Positions 39,408 through 48,369 are shown, numbered from the stretch's first letter. The stretch: 64,000 nt of DNA from Rhodobacteraceae bacterium HLUCCO07 (GCA_001314705.1 LJSU01000025.1:1-64000); one strand, 5' to 3'. The notes: generated by a model not told the origin, from the letters alone. Program-made: numbers and translations.

Positions 39408-40853
39408 CTATTCCGGATCGGAGGCAAAAATCAAACTTTCATCGCATGGGGCAACGCGAAGGATATTCGTCGTTCCGGGAACATTGAAGGGCACCCCCGC
39501 GGTCACAACGATCTGGTCCTCGGTTCCGGCATAGCCATTTATCCGCGCTGCCCGCGCGGCATTTACCACCGCCTGTTTGAAGCGATGAAGTTCGCCCGTC
39601 ATGATGCAGTTCGTGCCCCATGTCAGCGCCAGCCGCCGCGCTGTGCCGCGCAGGCTCGTCATTGCAATGATCGGGACACGCGGACGTTCCCGCGCGGTCA
39701 ATAGCGCGGTCGTGCCCGACTCCGTGTAGCAGCAGATCACCTTGATATCCGTGGTTTCGGCAATCTCGCGCGCGGCAGCGACGATACCATCGGCTATGGT
39801 GTGACGTTCGGCTCGACGCGATGCTTCGATGACTTCGCGATAGGTGGGGTCGCTCTCGACCTCGACGGCGACGTTATTCATCGTCGTAACCGCCTCTACC
39901 GGATAGTGCCCGGCCGCCGATTCTGCCGACAGCATGATCGCATCCGCGCCCTCGTAAATCGCGGTGGCCACGTCCGACACCTCGGCTCGGGTCGGCATCG
40001 GGCTCTCTATCATCGATTCGAGCATCTGCGTGGCGACGATCACCGGCTTGGCCACTGCCCGGCAGCGGCGCACAAGGCGCTTTTGAATTGGTGGAACGTT
40101 CTGCACCGGCAATTCAACCCCGAGATCGCCGCGCGCGACCATGATCCCGTCGGATACCGCGAGGATCTCATCGAAACATTTCACCGCCGAGGGCTTTTCG
40201 ATCTTCGACAATACCGCTGCGCGCCCATCGACCAACTTGCGTGCCTCGATTACGTCCTCTGGACGCTGCACGAAACTCAGCGCCAGCCAGTCGACCCCCA
40301 GATCGCAGACAAACTCCAGATCGTCACGATCCTTGTCGGACAGGGCGGCCAGTGGCAGCACCACGTCTGGCACGTTCACCCCCTTGCGGTTTGAAATCGT
40401 GCCACCCGTGATCACACTGCAGGCAGCGAAATCAGAACCACAATCCTCAACCCGCAACCGGATCTTGCCGTCGTTGATCAAAAGATCGGACCCTGGTTCC
40501 AGGGCGGCGAAAATCTCGGGATGGGGCAGGCAAACGCGGGCCGAATCTCCCTCGCTCTCATCCAGATCAAGGCGAAACGCGGCCCCCTCCTCCAGCTCTT
40601 CTGACTCACGCAGGAAAGTGCCGACCCGCAGCTTGGGCCCCTGAAGATCGGCAAGGATGCCGATCGTGCTGTCGAGATCGCGCTCGATCTCGCGAATGAT
40701 GCGGTATCTCTCGCGGATTTCGTCATGTGTGCCGTGACTCATGTTGAGACGGAATACATCCGCTCCAGCCTCATGAAGCGCTCGGATCATGTCATAGTCG
40801 TTCGATACCGGACCGAGTGTCGCCACGATCTTCACGTTTCTCAATCGTCTCAT
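39408..40853 (-). CDS. pyk: pyruvate kinase
   Basis: Pyruvate kinase converts phosphoenolpyruvate and ADP to pyruvate and ATP. The 481-residue product shows KIVATLGP at the N-terminus, RLNMSHG, ADLQGPKLRVG, the active-site lysine region SKIEKPSAV, the metal-binding MVARGDLGVELP and ATQMLESMI, and a C-terminal allosteric domain. Start ATG 40853 is chosen by family alignment; the frame is open to 40928 and the ribosome site (AGGCAGG) is modest. It is followed by the small membrane protein gene. Confidence 0.95.
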   Translation of the reverse strand: MRRLRNVKIVATLGPVSNDYDMIRALHEAGADVFRLNMSHGTHDEIRERYRIIREIERDLDSTIGILADLQGPKLRVGTFLRESEELEEGAAFRLDLDESEGDSARVCLPHPEIFAALEPGSDLLINDGKIRLRVEDCGSDFAACSVITGGTISNRKGVNVPDVVLPLAALSDKDRDDLEFVCDLGVDWLALSFVQRPEDVIEARKLVDGRAAVLSKIEKPSAVKCFDEILAVSDGIMVARGDLGVELPVQNVPPIQKRLVRRCRAVAKPVIVATQMLESMIESPMPTRAEVSDVATAIYEGADAIMLSAESAAGHYPVEAVTTMNNVAVEVESDPTYREVIEASRRAERHTIADGIVAAAREIAETTDIKVICCYTESGTTALLTARERPRVPIIAMTSLRGTARRLALTWGTNCIMTGELHRFKQAVVNAARAARINGYAGTEDQIVVTAGVPFNVPGTTNILRVAPCDESLIFASDPE

Positions 40854-40978
40854 GCCTGCCTGCCCTTGAACCCTTCGCTCATGACCATAGCGGTTATCCC
40901 CGACCGCCGTCACCCGATCAAATTGCACTCTTCGCCATGCTGCCGTATCTGCCTTAAATCATGCGACAAGGAAAAGAC

Positions 40979-41737
40979 ATGGCGATGACATATCACCCGT
41001 TCGAAATCATTGGCGCGGACCGCCCCTCCCGATGGCTTGTGACCTGCGATCACGCCTCGAACTGCGTGCCGCCCTTCGTCAACGGTGGATCGCTGGGCCT
41101 GGCGCAGGGCGACATGGAACGCCACATCGCTTATGACGTCGGGGCTGCTGGTGTGGCCCGGGCTCTGGCCAAACAACTGGATGCGCCGGCGATCCTGTCC
41201 AATTTCTCGCGCCTCGTGATCGACCCAAACCGGGGCGAGGATGACCCCACGCTGCTGATGCGACTTTATGACGGCACGGTCATTCCGGGCAATCGCAACA
41301 CCGATGCCGCCGAGCGTGAAAAGCGCCTCGATGCCTGTTATCGGCCCTATCACGACGCGATTGACCGGCTGGCCTCGCGGCGTGACGACACCGTGATCCT
41401 GTCGATCCATTCCTATACACCGCAACTGGCCGGGCGTCCGCCCCGCCCATGGCATATCGGTATCCTGCACGCCACCGATGATCGTCTGGCCCGTCCGCTC
41501 ATGCGGCGCTTGCGCAACGAACCCGACCTGTGCATCGGTGAGAACCAACCTTATGGCGGCCACCTGCCCGGTGATGCGATCGACACGCATGCCATTGCGC
41601 ATGGGCGGCTCAATGTGCTGGTCGAGTTCCGCAACGACCTTATTGATGACGAGGCCCATCAACACCTCTGGGCCAACCGGATTGCGCCTATCCTTCAAGC
41701 GGCGCTGTCAGATGCGGATCAACCGGTGCTGACCTGA
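40979..41737 (+). CDS. N-formylglutamate amidohydrolase-family protein
   Basis: A 252-residue zinc hydrolase-like protein of the N-formylglutamate amidohydrolase family. Seen: VTCDHASNCVPP with the metal-ligand His, FSRLVIDPNR, SIHSYTP and NQPYGGHLPGDAIDTHA. Characterised members cleave N-formyl-L-glutamate in histidine breakdown, but no hut genes are here, so another N-acyl or N-formyl substrate is possible. AAGGAAAAG precedes ATG 40979. It is divergent from pyk and upstream of a DUF1244 gene and the D-glutamate cluster. Confidence 0.78.
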   Translation: MAMTYHPFEIIGADRPSRWLVTCDHASNCVPPFVNGGSLGLAQGDMERHIAYDVGAAGVARALAKQLDAPAILSNFSRLVIDPNRGEDDPTLLMRLYDGTVIPGNRNTDAAEREKRLDACYRPYHDAIDRLASRRDDTVILSIHSYTPQLAGRPPRPWHIGILHATDDRLARPLMRRLRNEPDLCIGENQPYGGHLPGDAIDTHAIAHGRLNVLVEFRNDLIDDEAHQHLWANRIAPILQAALSDADQPVLT

Positions 41738-41837
41738 GCGTCGTCACTTGGCGCTTGCCCCCAATGCGCCTGATATGATCGAATTCATCCGATAGGCCAC
41801 AGCGCACCTTCGACGAATGTGGAGGAAGGAGACATAC

Positions 41838-42155
41838 ATGGACGACCAGACCCGCACCGAGATAGAGGCCGCGGCGTTCCGCCGCCTGCGTCAGCACCTG
41901 ATGCAGGATCGACCCGACGTGCAGAACATCGACTTGATGAACCTTGCCGGGTTCTGCCGGAACTGCCTCAGCCGCTGGTATCAGGAGGCCGCTGCAGAAC
42001 GCGGAATCGAAATGTCGAAGGACGAGGCCCGCGAAGTGTATTACGGCATGCCCTACGATACATGGAAGGCACAGAACCAGTCCGAGGCCAGTCCCGAGAA
42101 ACAGGCCGAATTCGAGACGGCATTCAAGGAAAACGTCCTCAAAGACAAGGGCTGA
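41838..42155 (+). CDS. DUF1244-family protein
   Basis: A 105-residue protein of the DUF1244 (SMc04008-like) family: helical, with FRRLRQHLMQDRPDVQN, NLAGFCRNCLSRWYQEAA carrying a Cys pair, and the C-terminal YYGMPYDTWKAQNQ block that identifies the family. Function is unknown; it is conserved in many Proteobacteria. GGAGGAAGGAGA before ATG 41838 is a very strong ribosome site. It is convergent with the aminotransferase gene. Confidence 0.85.
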   Translation: MDDQTRTEIEAAAFRRLRQHLMQDRPDVQNIDLMNLAGFCRNCLSRWYQEAAAERGIEMSKDEAREVYYGMPYDTWKAQNQSEASPEKQAEFETAFKENVLKDKG

Positions 42156-42202
42156 CGCCGTCTTCCTATGCGCCCGCCTTGCTTCAGACCGTTATTCGAC
42201 CC

Positions 42203-43066
42203 TTAGATCGCAGATTTGAGGCTCTCGTCCAAATAGATCTCGCGCAGGCGCCGCGCCACTGGACCCGGTTTGCCGTCTCCCAGTGTTGTGCCGTCGATCT
42301 CGACTACCGGCAGCACAAACGCCGAGGCTGAGGTGACAAAACCTTCGTCGGCTTCTTTTGCTTCATCGAGGGTAAAAGACCGCTCCTCGACCTCCATCTG
42401 TGCCTCGCGGGCGAAACGCAACACGGCTGCGCGGGTGATGCCATGCAGGATGTCATTGGAAAGATGGCGCGTGATGATCTTGCCGTTCTTCACGATATAG
42501 GCATTGTTGCTGGTGCCTTCGGTCACGAACCCGTCCTTGACCATCCACGCATCGTCACATCCTGCCTTCTTGGCCATCATCTTGCCCATGGATGGATAGA
42601 GAAGCTGCACCGTCTTGATATCGCGGCGGCCCCAGCGGATATCCTCGATCGAAATAATCTTGATGCCGGTTTTTGCCGCCGGACTGTCGGCCAGCCCCGG
42701 CTTCGACTGGGTAAAGAGAACCAGTGTCGGCTTGACCTCGTCGGGATCGGGAAACACGAAATCGCGATCCCCGGCCGAACCGCGCGAAACCTGGAGATAG
42801 ATCATCCCGTCGACGAGATCGTTGCGGCGCACCAGTTCACGGTGAATGTCCAGAAGATCGTCAAAAGCTTCGGGCTTTTGCATGTCCAACTCGGCGAGGG
42901 ACCGTTCGAGCCGTGCAAGGTGGCCGTCAAAGTCGATGAGCTTGCCTTCCAGGACGCTCGTTACCTCATAGACGCCATCTGCCATCAGGAACGACCGGTC
43001 GAAGATCGACACTTTCGCCTCATCTTCCGGCAGGTAGTCTCCGTTCACATATACGGTGCGGCTCAT
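42203..43066 (-). CDS. dat: D-amino-acid aminotransferase (class IV)
   Basis: A 287-residue fold-type IV PLP aminotransferase. The PLP lysine is Lys151 in RRDIKTVQLL; RGSAGDRDF and the phosphate-binding VTEGTSNNAYIV are class IV blocks. The length and the RRDIKT context fit D-alanine/D-amino-acid aminotransferase, which moves the amino group of D-amino acids to 2-oxoglutarate giving D-glutamate; branched-chain or ADC lyase function is less likely. TGAGGAGA precedes ATG 43066. It starts 11 bases past the dgcA stop on the same strand, so dgcN, dgcA and dat read as one operon. Confidence 0.82.
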   Translation of the reverse strand: MSRTVYVNGDYLPEDEAKVSIFDRSFLMADGVYEVTSVLEGKLIDFDGHLARLERSLAELDMQKPEAFDDLLDIHRELVRRNDLVDGMIYLQVSRGSAGDRDFVFPDPDEVKPTLVLFTQSKPGLADSPAAKTGIKIISIEDIRWGRRDIKTVQLLYPSMGKMMAKKAGCDDAWMVKDGFVTEGTSNNAYIVKNGKIITRHLSNDILHGITRAAVLRFAREAQMEVEERSFTLDEAKEADEGFVTSASAFVLPVVEIDGTTLGDGKPGPVARRLREIYLDESLKSAI

Positions 43067-43077
43067 TTCACGTCTCC

Positions 43078-44043
43078 TCAGCCCCAAAGCTCGGCCATGG
43101 GCGGGTGCACCCCGGCGTCATCGAATGTCAATGCGTGGTCACGGTCTTCTGCGAGAAGCAACGGCCCGTCAAGGTCGGTCACCATTGCACCCTGTGCAAC
43201 CAGCGTCGCGGGCGCCATGGCCAGGCTCGACCCGACCATGCAGCCGACCATCACCTTGTAGCCCTCGGCAAGCGCCGCCTGTTTGAGCGCCAGCGCCTCG
43301 GTCAGCCCGCCGGTCTTGTCGAGCTTGATGTTCACCACGTCATACTTGCCCTCAAGCATGGGTAGCGATGCCCGGTCATGGGCGCTTTCATCGGCGCAGA
43401 CCGGCACCGGGCGTTCCATGCCGGCCAGCGCCTCGTCCTCGCCCGCGGGCAAGGGTTGTTCGACCAGCGCCACGCCAAGCCGTACCAGATGCGGGGCGAG
43501 ATCGGCATAAACCGCGGCTGACCAGCCTTCGTTGGCATCGACGATGATAGTCGATTTCTGCGCACCCGCCCGCACGGCCTCAAGCCGGGGCATGTCGTCG
43601 GGTGTGCCAAGCTTGATCTTCAACAGTGGGCGGAACGCGTTCTTTTCTGCCTGTTCACGCATCTTGTCGGGTGTATCAAGCGACAGGGTATAGGCCGTGA
43701 TTTCGGGCCCCGGTGTGGGGAGCCCGGCCAGTTCCCAGACCCGTTTGCCCGCCTTCTTGGCTTCAAGATCCCACAGGGCGCAATCCACTGCATTTCGCGC
43801 TGCACCTGCGGGCAGGAAATCGGCCAGAGCGTCGCGCGTCACCGGACCCGACAGGGCCTCGATCTGCGCGGTCACGCTTTCCAGCGTTTCGCCGTAGCGC
43901 GCATATGGCACACATTCCCCCCGGCCCGAGATGAAGCCGTCCGATATCCGCACGGTCAGCACATTGGCCTCGGTCCGCGATCCGCGCGAGATGGTGAATG
44001 CCTGCGCGAGCTTGAAGGTCTCCGGGGTTACGGTGATCTGCAC
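43078..44043 (-). CDS. dgcA: N-acetyl-D-glutamate racemase / dipeptide epimerase-like (enolase superfamily)
   Basis: A 321-residue enolase-superfamily enzyme with every residue of the dipeptide-epimerase active site in place: the KIK pair Lys142/Lys144, metal ligands Asp169 (VDANEGW), Glu195 (EQPLP) and Asp218 (ADES), and Lys240 (NIKLDKTGG). By fold it would be called L-Ala-D/L-Glu epimerase. Immediately next to a DUF1611/DgcN gene, however, it fits DgcA, reported in marine bacteria to convert N-acetyl-D-glutamate to N-acetyl-L-glutamate. The context is what decides between the two names. Confidence 0.82.
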   Translation of the reverse strand: MQITVTPETFKLAQAFTISRGSRTEANVLTVRISDGFISGRGECVPYARYGETLESVTAQIEALSGPVTRDALADFLPAGAARNAVDCALWDLEAKKAGKRVWELAGLPTPGPEITAYTLSLDTPDKMREQAEKNAFRPLLKIKLGTPDDMPRLEAVRAGAQKSTIIVDANEGWSAAVYADLAPHLVRLGVALVEQPLPAGEDEALAGMERPVPVCADESAHDRASLPMLEGKYDVVNIKLDKTGGLTEALALKQAALAEGYKVMVGCMVGSSLAMAPATLVAQGAMVTDLDGPLLLAEDRDHALTFDDAGVHPPMAELWG

Positions 44044-44050
44044 GGGAAAA

Positions 44051-44080
44051 CCCTTTCATCTTGCTTGATATACTCCCGCC
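44051..44080 (-). repeat. intergenic AGTAT...CAAGATGAAA motif
   Basis: On the minus strand AGTATATCAAGCAAGATGAA, between dgcN and dgcA, resembles 18086-18114 (14 of 21 core positions equal). Function unknown. Confidence 0.33.
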
Positions 44081-44115
44081 GGTGGTGTCTCTTGGCGGGT
44101 GCAAATACCGATGGT

Positions 44116-45117
44116 TCAGATCTCGGCCAACGCATCCACCAGCCGCCCGGCACCATGTCGGAAGGGATCAACTGTCGGAAGTCCCATGCGCGCCTCGACT
44201 TCGGCGAGATATGCGGTGGCTTCGTCCTCGCTCAGGTGCTGGGTGTTGACAGAAATTCCCACCACCTTGCATCCCGGGTTGGCCACCTGCGCCAGCGGCA
44301 GCGCCGTGTCGCGCAACGCTTCGAGCGTGGGCAATTGGTAATCGGGCAGGCCACGCATGTGGTCGCGGGTCGGCTCGTGGCACAGGATCAGTGCGTCAGG
44401 CTGCCCACCATGAATGAGCGCCAACGTGACGCCGGAGTAGCTCACATGGAAGAGCGAACCCTGTCCCTCGATCAGATCCCAGTGATCCGCATCATTGTCG
44501 GGTGTCAGCCATTCGATCGACCCGGCCATGAAATCCGCAATCACTGCATCGAGAGGCACGCCGTCACCGGTAATCAGGATGCCGGTCTGCCCGGTGGCGC
44601 GAAAGGTGGATTTCATCCCGCGATGCTTCATGTCGGCATCCATGGCCATCGCGGTATACATCTTGCCGACCGAGCAATCCGTGCCAACGGCAAGGCACCG
44701 TTTGCCGCTGCGTTTCACGCCACTGGCGATGGGATACTTTACTTCGGGCACCCGCACGTCATGCAGGGCACGACCACAGGCCTTGGCCACGGCGACCAGA
44801 TCGGGCTCGTCGCGCAGCAGGTTGTGCAGGCCCGAAGCGAGGTCGAACCCTTCCTCCAGCGCCATGATCAGCACTTTTTTCCACGCCTGGCTGATCACGC
44901 CACCGCGGTTGGCGACGCCGATCACCAGCGTTTCCGCACCGGCGGCTTTCGCGGCAGCAAGGTCCATGTCGGGCAGGCCCATATTGGCCTTGCATCCTTC
45001 CATCCGGTATTGGCCAACCGCATTTTCGGGGCGCCAATCCTTGATGCCCTGGGCCACTTTGGCGGCGAGTTGGTCGGGCGCGTCGCCCAGAAACAACAGA
45101 TATGGTGTCTTGATCAT
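44116..45117 (-). CDS. dgcN: DUF1611-family N-acetyltransferase DgcN
   Basis: A 333-residue DUF1611 protein with a Rossmann-like N-terminal domain (LFLGDAPDQLAAKVAQGI, TLVIGVANRGGVI) and a P-loop NTPase-like C-terminal domain (VGTDCSVGKMYTAMAM near residue 150). DgcN has been reported to N-acetylate D-glutamate as the first step of a marine D-glutamate route, with DgcA next. GGAGGG lies 8 bases before ATG 45117, better than ATG 45123. It is the first gene of dgcN-dgcA-dat and is divergent from mcl1 across 336 bases. Confidence 0.85.
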   Translation of the reverse strand: MIKTPYLLFLGDAPDQLAAKVAQGIKDWRPENAVGQYRMEGCKANMGLPDMDLAAAKAAGAETLVIGVANRGGVISQAWKKVLIMALEEGFDLASGLHNLLRDEPDLVAVAKACGRALHDVRVPEVKYPIASGVKRSGKRCLAVGTDCSVGKMYTAMAMDADMKHRGMKSTFRATGQTGILITGDGVPLDAVIADFMAGSIEWLTPDNDADHWDLIEGQGSLFHVSYSGVTLALIHGGQPDALILCHEPTRDHMRGLPDYQLPTLEALRDTALPLAQVANPGCKVVGISVNTQHLSEDEATAYLAEVEARMGLPTVDPFRHGAGRLVDALAEI

Positions 45118-45453
45118 GCCCATGGCCCTCCAGTTCGTGCCGGTATCCAATCGCAAAACAGTTGGGCAGAATCAATGAAATACATTTGCAACATGAACCT
45201 TCATCGCCCCGATATCCGAAGATTCTTGCGCAATTTAGGCGCAACGCGGTGGATTATTCGAAGTGATGCAAAAACAAGCAGGTTTGAAACCCTTCGGCAT
45301 CATGGACGGTCAAAGGATCCGGATCGAATGACATCGGGGTTGGATGTCTTGAAATTCTGCAACTGCAAAATGATCCTTGCAGCGCTGCTCGCAATTTTAT
45401 ATCGCTTTTCGCGACCATGACGCAACATCCTTACAGACCGAAAGGCGCACCCC
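45118..45453. other. 336-base divergent regulatory region, dgcN/mcl1
   Basis: No gene. AT-richer than the flanks. It contains the dyad at 45226-45244, a second dyad GGTTTGAAACC at 45281-45291, and near mcl1 the direct half-sites TGCAACTGCAAAA (45358-45370 region), which recall TTTGCAAA-type sites of short-chain acyl-CoA regulators; that last link is weak. Promoters of dgcN and mcl1 must both lie here. Confidence 0.55.
45226..45244. promoter_or_regulatory. TTGCGC-N7-GCGCAA inverted repeat
   Basis: A perfect 6-base dyad with an AT-rich 7-base centre, 109 bases before dgcN. Shape and sequence fit an operator of a dimeric Lrp- or GntR-type regulator; none is adjacent, so the regulator would act in trans. 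Confidence 0.5.
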
Positions 45454-46413
45454 ATGAGCTTTCGCATTCAGCCAGCCGCACCGGCCCGTCCCAACCGCTG
45501 TCAACTCTTTGGCCCCGGTTCAAATACCAAGCTGTTCGAGAAGATGGCAGCGTCAGAAGCCGATGTAATAAACCTCGATCTTGAAGATTCCGTTACCCCC
45601 TCGGACAAGAACGCCGCCCGGGCCAATGTGATCAGGGCGATCAACGGCGTCGATTGGGGCAAGAAGACGCTTTCGGTTCGGATCAACGGGCTCGACACGC
45701 CGTATTGGTACCGCGACGTTGTGGACCTGATGGAACAAGCCGGGCCACGGCTTGACCAGATCATGATTCCAAAGGTGGGCTGCGCCGAGGATGTCTATGC
45801 GGTCGACGCGCTCGTGACCGGGATCGAGCGCGCAATGGGCCGCGAAAAGCCGGTCAGCTTCGAGGTGATCATCGAGAGTGCCGCGGGTATCGCCCATGTC
45901 GAAGCCATCGCCGCGTCGAGCCCGCGATTGCAGGCTATGTCATTGGGAGCAGCCGATTTTGCGGCCTCGATGGGGATGCAGACGACGGGGATCGGGGGGA
46001 CGCAGGAGAATTATTACATGCTGCGCGAGGGGCAGAAACACTGGCCCGATCCGTGGCACTGGGCGCAGGCGGCGATCGTTGCGGCCTGCCGCACGCATGG
46101 CGTCTTGCCGGTCGATGGGCCGTTCGGAGATTTCAGCGATGACGAGGGCTATATCGCGCAGGCACGGCGGTCGGCGACGCTGGGCATGGTCGGGAAATGG
46201 GCCATCCATCCCAAGCAGATTGCGCTTGCAAATCAGGTCTTTACGCCCTCGGAAGAGGCCGTCGCCGAGGCTCGTGAGATCCTTGCCGCGATGGAAGAAG
46301 CCAAGCGCACCGGCGCGGGCGCGACCGTCTACAAGGGCCGCCTGGTCGATATCGCCAGCATCAAGCAGGCCGAGGTGGTCGTCAAACAGGCCGAGCTGAT
46401 CGCCAAGGGTTAA
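45454..46413 (+). CDS. mcl1: L-malyl-CoA/beta-methylmalyl-CoA lyase
   Basis: A 319-residue CitE-like lyase almost the length of Rhodobacter Mcl1. It cleaves beta-methylmalyl-CoA to glyoxylate and propionyl-CoA and malyl-CoA to acetyl-CoA and glyoxylate in the ethylmalonyl-CoA pathway. Seen: RCQLFGPGSNTKLFEKM, VINLDLEDSV with the metal-ligand region, SFEVIIESAAGI with the catalytic Glu, and MVGKWAIHPKQI. AAAGG precedes the ATG. Its stop codon TAA is part of the GTTAAC that opens repeat copy 2. Confidence 0.92.
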   Translation: MSFRIQPAAPARPNRCQLFGPGSNTKLFEKMAASEADVINLDLEDSVTPSDKNAARANVIRAINGVDWGKKTLSVRINGLDTPYWYRDVVDLMEQAGPRLDQIMIPKVGCAEDVYAVDALVTGIERAMGREKPVSFEVIIESAAGIAHVEAIAASSPRLQAMSLGAADFAASMGMQTTGIGGTQENYYMLREGQKHWPDPWHWAQAAIVAACRTHGVLPVDGPFGDFSDDEGYIAQARRSATLGMVGKWAIHPKQIALANQVFTPSEEAVAEAREILAAMEEAKRTGAGATVYKGRLVDIASIKQAEVVVKQAELIAKG

Positions 46414-46502
46414 CGCGGATTCTCGCGGTGAATCGGGGGGGTGACTCCCGGCTGCCGCCCGGCTGACATCCGGCTGCCGGGTGGTTCGCATCAAGGGTTA
46501 AC
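46409..46502 (+). repeat. GTTAAC-bounded intergenic repeat, copy 2
   Basis: GTTAAC (46409-46414), G7 tract then TGAC (46435-46445), CCCGGCTGCCG, CCGGCTGACAT (46459-46469), CCGGCTGCCGGG, then GTTAAC (46497-46502). The mcl1 stop TAA (46411-46413) lies inside the first GTTAAC. Same orientation as mcl1. Confidence 0.77.
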
Positions 46503-46563
46503 GCGCATTAAGTTAATGCAGCGTGCGTCGATCGAGAATTTCTCGGCAAGGTGAGGAGCAGGA

Positions 46564-47043
46564 TCACGCCGGGCGCAGCCCGGTTTCGACCAGAAGCCCC
46601 TTGCGCTTGGCCTCGTAGTAATAGCCGCGGGCATACCACATCACCGCCGCGTCCTGATCGCCCTCGGCCACGAGGTAGGCGCCACGCAGGTACTTGACCG
46701 CGTATTTCAGGTTCGTGTCGGGATCGAGAAGGTCCGACGGCTTGCCCCGGAAACCCATGGTGCGGGCGGTCTGGGGCAGGATCTGCATCAGGCCGTAGTA
46801 TGGTCCGTTACGCGCCCCGGGGCGGTGGGTGCTTTCGCGGATGATCTGGCGATGCACCAGTTCGCGGGGCACCTCGTAGTGATCGGCCCATTTGTTGATC
46901 AGGGCGCGCAGTTCGGGCGTCTCGTTGGGGTGAAGAGGCGGGTTGTAGCCGGCAGGGCTACGCCTGGAGGACACCGTCTCGCGCCGGCCGCATGCGACAA
47001 GTGCCAACGGGGCGACAAGGAACAATCGGCGGGAGAGGGGCAT
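46564..47043 (-). CDS. small lytic transglycosylase lipoprotein
   Basis: A 159-residue protein with a lipoprotein signal (RRLFLVAPLALVACG; lipobox LVAC, Cys near residue 18) and an SLT-type transglycosylase fold: the catalytic Glu in IIREST, then GPYYGLMQILPQTARTMGF and the LLDPDTNLKYAVKYLRG block. It should act on periplasmic peptidoglycan, attached to a membrane by lipid. ATG 47043 has GAGG before it; the frame is open to 47085. It is convergent with mcl1 across the repeat. Confidence 0.82.
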   Translation of the reverse strand: MPLSRRLFLVAPLALVACGRRETVSSRRSPAGYNPPLHPNETPELRALINKWADHYEVPRELVHRQIIRESTHRPGARNGPYYGLMQILPQTARTMGFRGKPSDLLDPDTNLKYAVKYLRGAYLVAEGDQDAAVMWYARGYYYEAKRKGLLVETGLRPA

Positions 47044-47158
47044 GTCGGCCTCATGGGTGAAAGCGTGTGCTTCATAGCGCGGCAAAGGCGCATCGGAAAC
47101 CAGCCGACCCCGTTCTGGGCGGTTTGTCGCCGCTGGTCGCGCAATCCGATCTGTCCGT

Positions 47159-47608
47159 TCAGGCCCGCTCGTCCTTGGGCGAGCCGATCACCACATAGGT
47201 GGTCAGCGACTGAACCTGCGGCAACGTGCCAAGTACCTCGGTATGGAATGCCTTGTAGGCCGCAAGGTCCGCCGCCTCGACCCTGAGCAGGTATTCCACG
47301 GCGCCGGTCACGTTGTGACATTCACGAACCTCGGGGGCCCGTTCCATGGCGCGTTCAAACGCCTCTTGCGCGGGTTTGGTGTGCTGGCTGAGGCCAACGG
47401 TGATGTATGCCACGATGCCCACGCCCATCTGTCTGGGATCGAGGATGGCGCGATACCCACGGATCACGCCCGCCTTTTCCAGCGCGACCACCCGGCGCAG
47501 GCATGCCGACGGCGAAAGGCCCACGCGTTCGGCCAGGTCAAGATTGCTGATCCGGCCGTCTTGCAACAGGATATGCAATATATGCTCGCTTATCGGGTCA
47601 ATTCGCAT
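47159..47608 (-). CDS. Lrp/AsnC-family regulator
   Basis: A 149-residue Lrp-type regulator: HTH (RISNLDLAERVGLSPSACLRRV, residues about 17-38) and RAM ligand-binding domain (ITVGLSQHTKPAQ to the C-terminus). The frame is open to 47812, but family length and MRIDPISEHIL place the start at 47608. It is divergent from a LysE-type exporter, the usual pairing in which the regulator senses an amino acid and controls its export. Confidence 0.85.
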   Translation of the reverse strand: MRIDPISEHILHILLQDGRISNLDLAERVGLSPSACLRRVVALEKAGVIRGYRAILDPRQMGVGIVAYITVGLSQHTKPAQEAFERAMERAPEVRECHNVTGAVEYLLRVEAADLAAYKAFHTEVLGTLPQVQSLTTYVVIGSPKDERA

Positions 47609-47630
47609 CAGATATTGCAAGAATGTTTCA

Positions 47631-47636
47631 TATAAT
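47631..47636 (+). promoter_or_regulatory. TATAAT in Lrp/LysE divergent region
   Basis: A perfect -10 hexamer 49-54 bases before the lysE-type ATG in AT-rich DNA. No good -35 at 17 bases, so a regulator-dependent promoter is possible. Confidence 0.33.
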
Positions 47637-47684
47637 ACGCAGTTTGCATCCCATGAGCGCTCAGGAGTCGATAATATTGTGTTC

Positions 47685-48287
47685 ATGAGCCAAACCATGC
47701 TGTCCGCCTTCATCCTTTTCGCGCTTGTCTCGTCGATCACGCCGGGGCCGAACAATCTCATGCTCATGGCGTCGGGTGCGAATTTCGGCTTTCGCCGCTC
47801 GATCCCGCACATGCTGGGAATCGGGATCGGGTTCGTCGTGATGGTTTTCCTGGTGGGGGCCGGGTTGATCCAGGTGTTCGACGCCTTTCCGATCAGCTAC
47901 ACGCTGCTCAGGATCGGCAGTGTCTGCTATCTCTTGTGGCTGGCGTGGCGGATCGCCAACGCCGCCCCGCCCGAGGACGGGGCGGACCCTGGCGCGCATC
48001 CGCTGAGCTTTCTGCAGGCGGCGTTGTTCCAATGGGTGAATCCCAAGGCCTGGACCATGGCGCTCACCGCGGTGACGCTCTATGCGCCGGACCGGTCGAT
48101 GGCCGCGATCGCGCTCGTCGCGCTGATCTTTGGTGCGGTCAACCTGCCATCGGTCAGCACATGGACGATACTGGGCCAGCAGATGCGCCGCATCCTGACC
48201 AACCCGGCGCGCCTGAGAGCGTTCAACCGGGCGATGGCTTTGTTGCTGGTGGCGACGCTTTACCCGGTGCTTCTTCCCGCCGCGTGA
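47685..48287 (+). CDS. LysE-family amino-acid exporter
   Basis: A 200-residue inner-membrane protein with six hydrophobic segments and the LysE/RhtB N-terminal signature [21 protein letters not shown], in parts, plus the [12 protein letters not shown] block. It probably exports an amino acid; the substrate is unknown. ATG 47685 is used; GTG 47679, two codons upstream, has AGGAG at better spacing and could be the real start. Divergent from an Lrp-type regulator. Confidence 0.84.
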   Translation: MSQTMLSAFILFALVSSITPGPNNLMLMASGANFGFRRSIPHMLGIGIGFVVMVFLVGAGLIQVFDAFPISYTLLRIGSVCYLLWLAWRIANAAPPEDGADPGAHPLSFLQAALFQWVNPKAWTMALTAVTLYAPDRSMAAIALVALIFGAVNLPSVSTWTILGQQMRRILTNPARLRAFNRAMALLLVATLYPVLLPAA

Positions 48288-48369
48288 CGCGCCCGGCCGC
48301 GCGCACAAGAGTTGCATCGCGGCGCAGACGGGGCCATATAGCGCGGCAGTCACGCGTGGGAGTGTCCGG

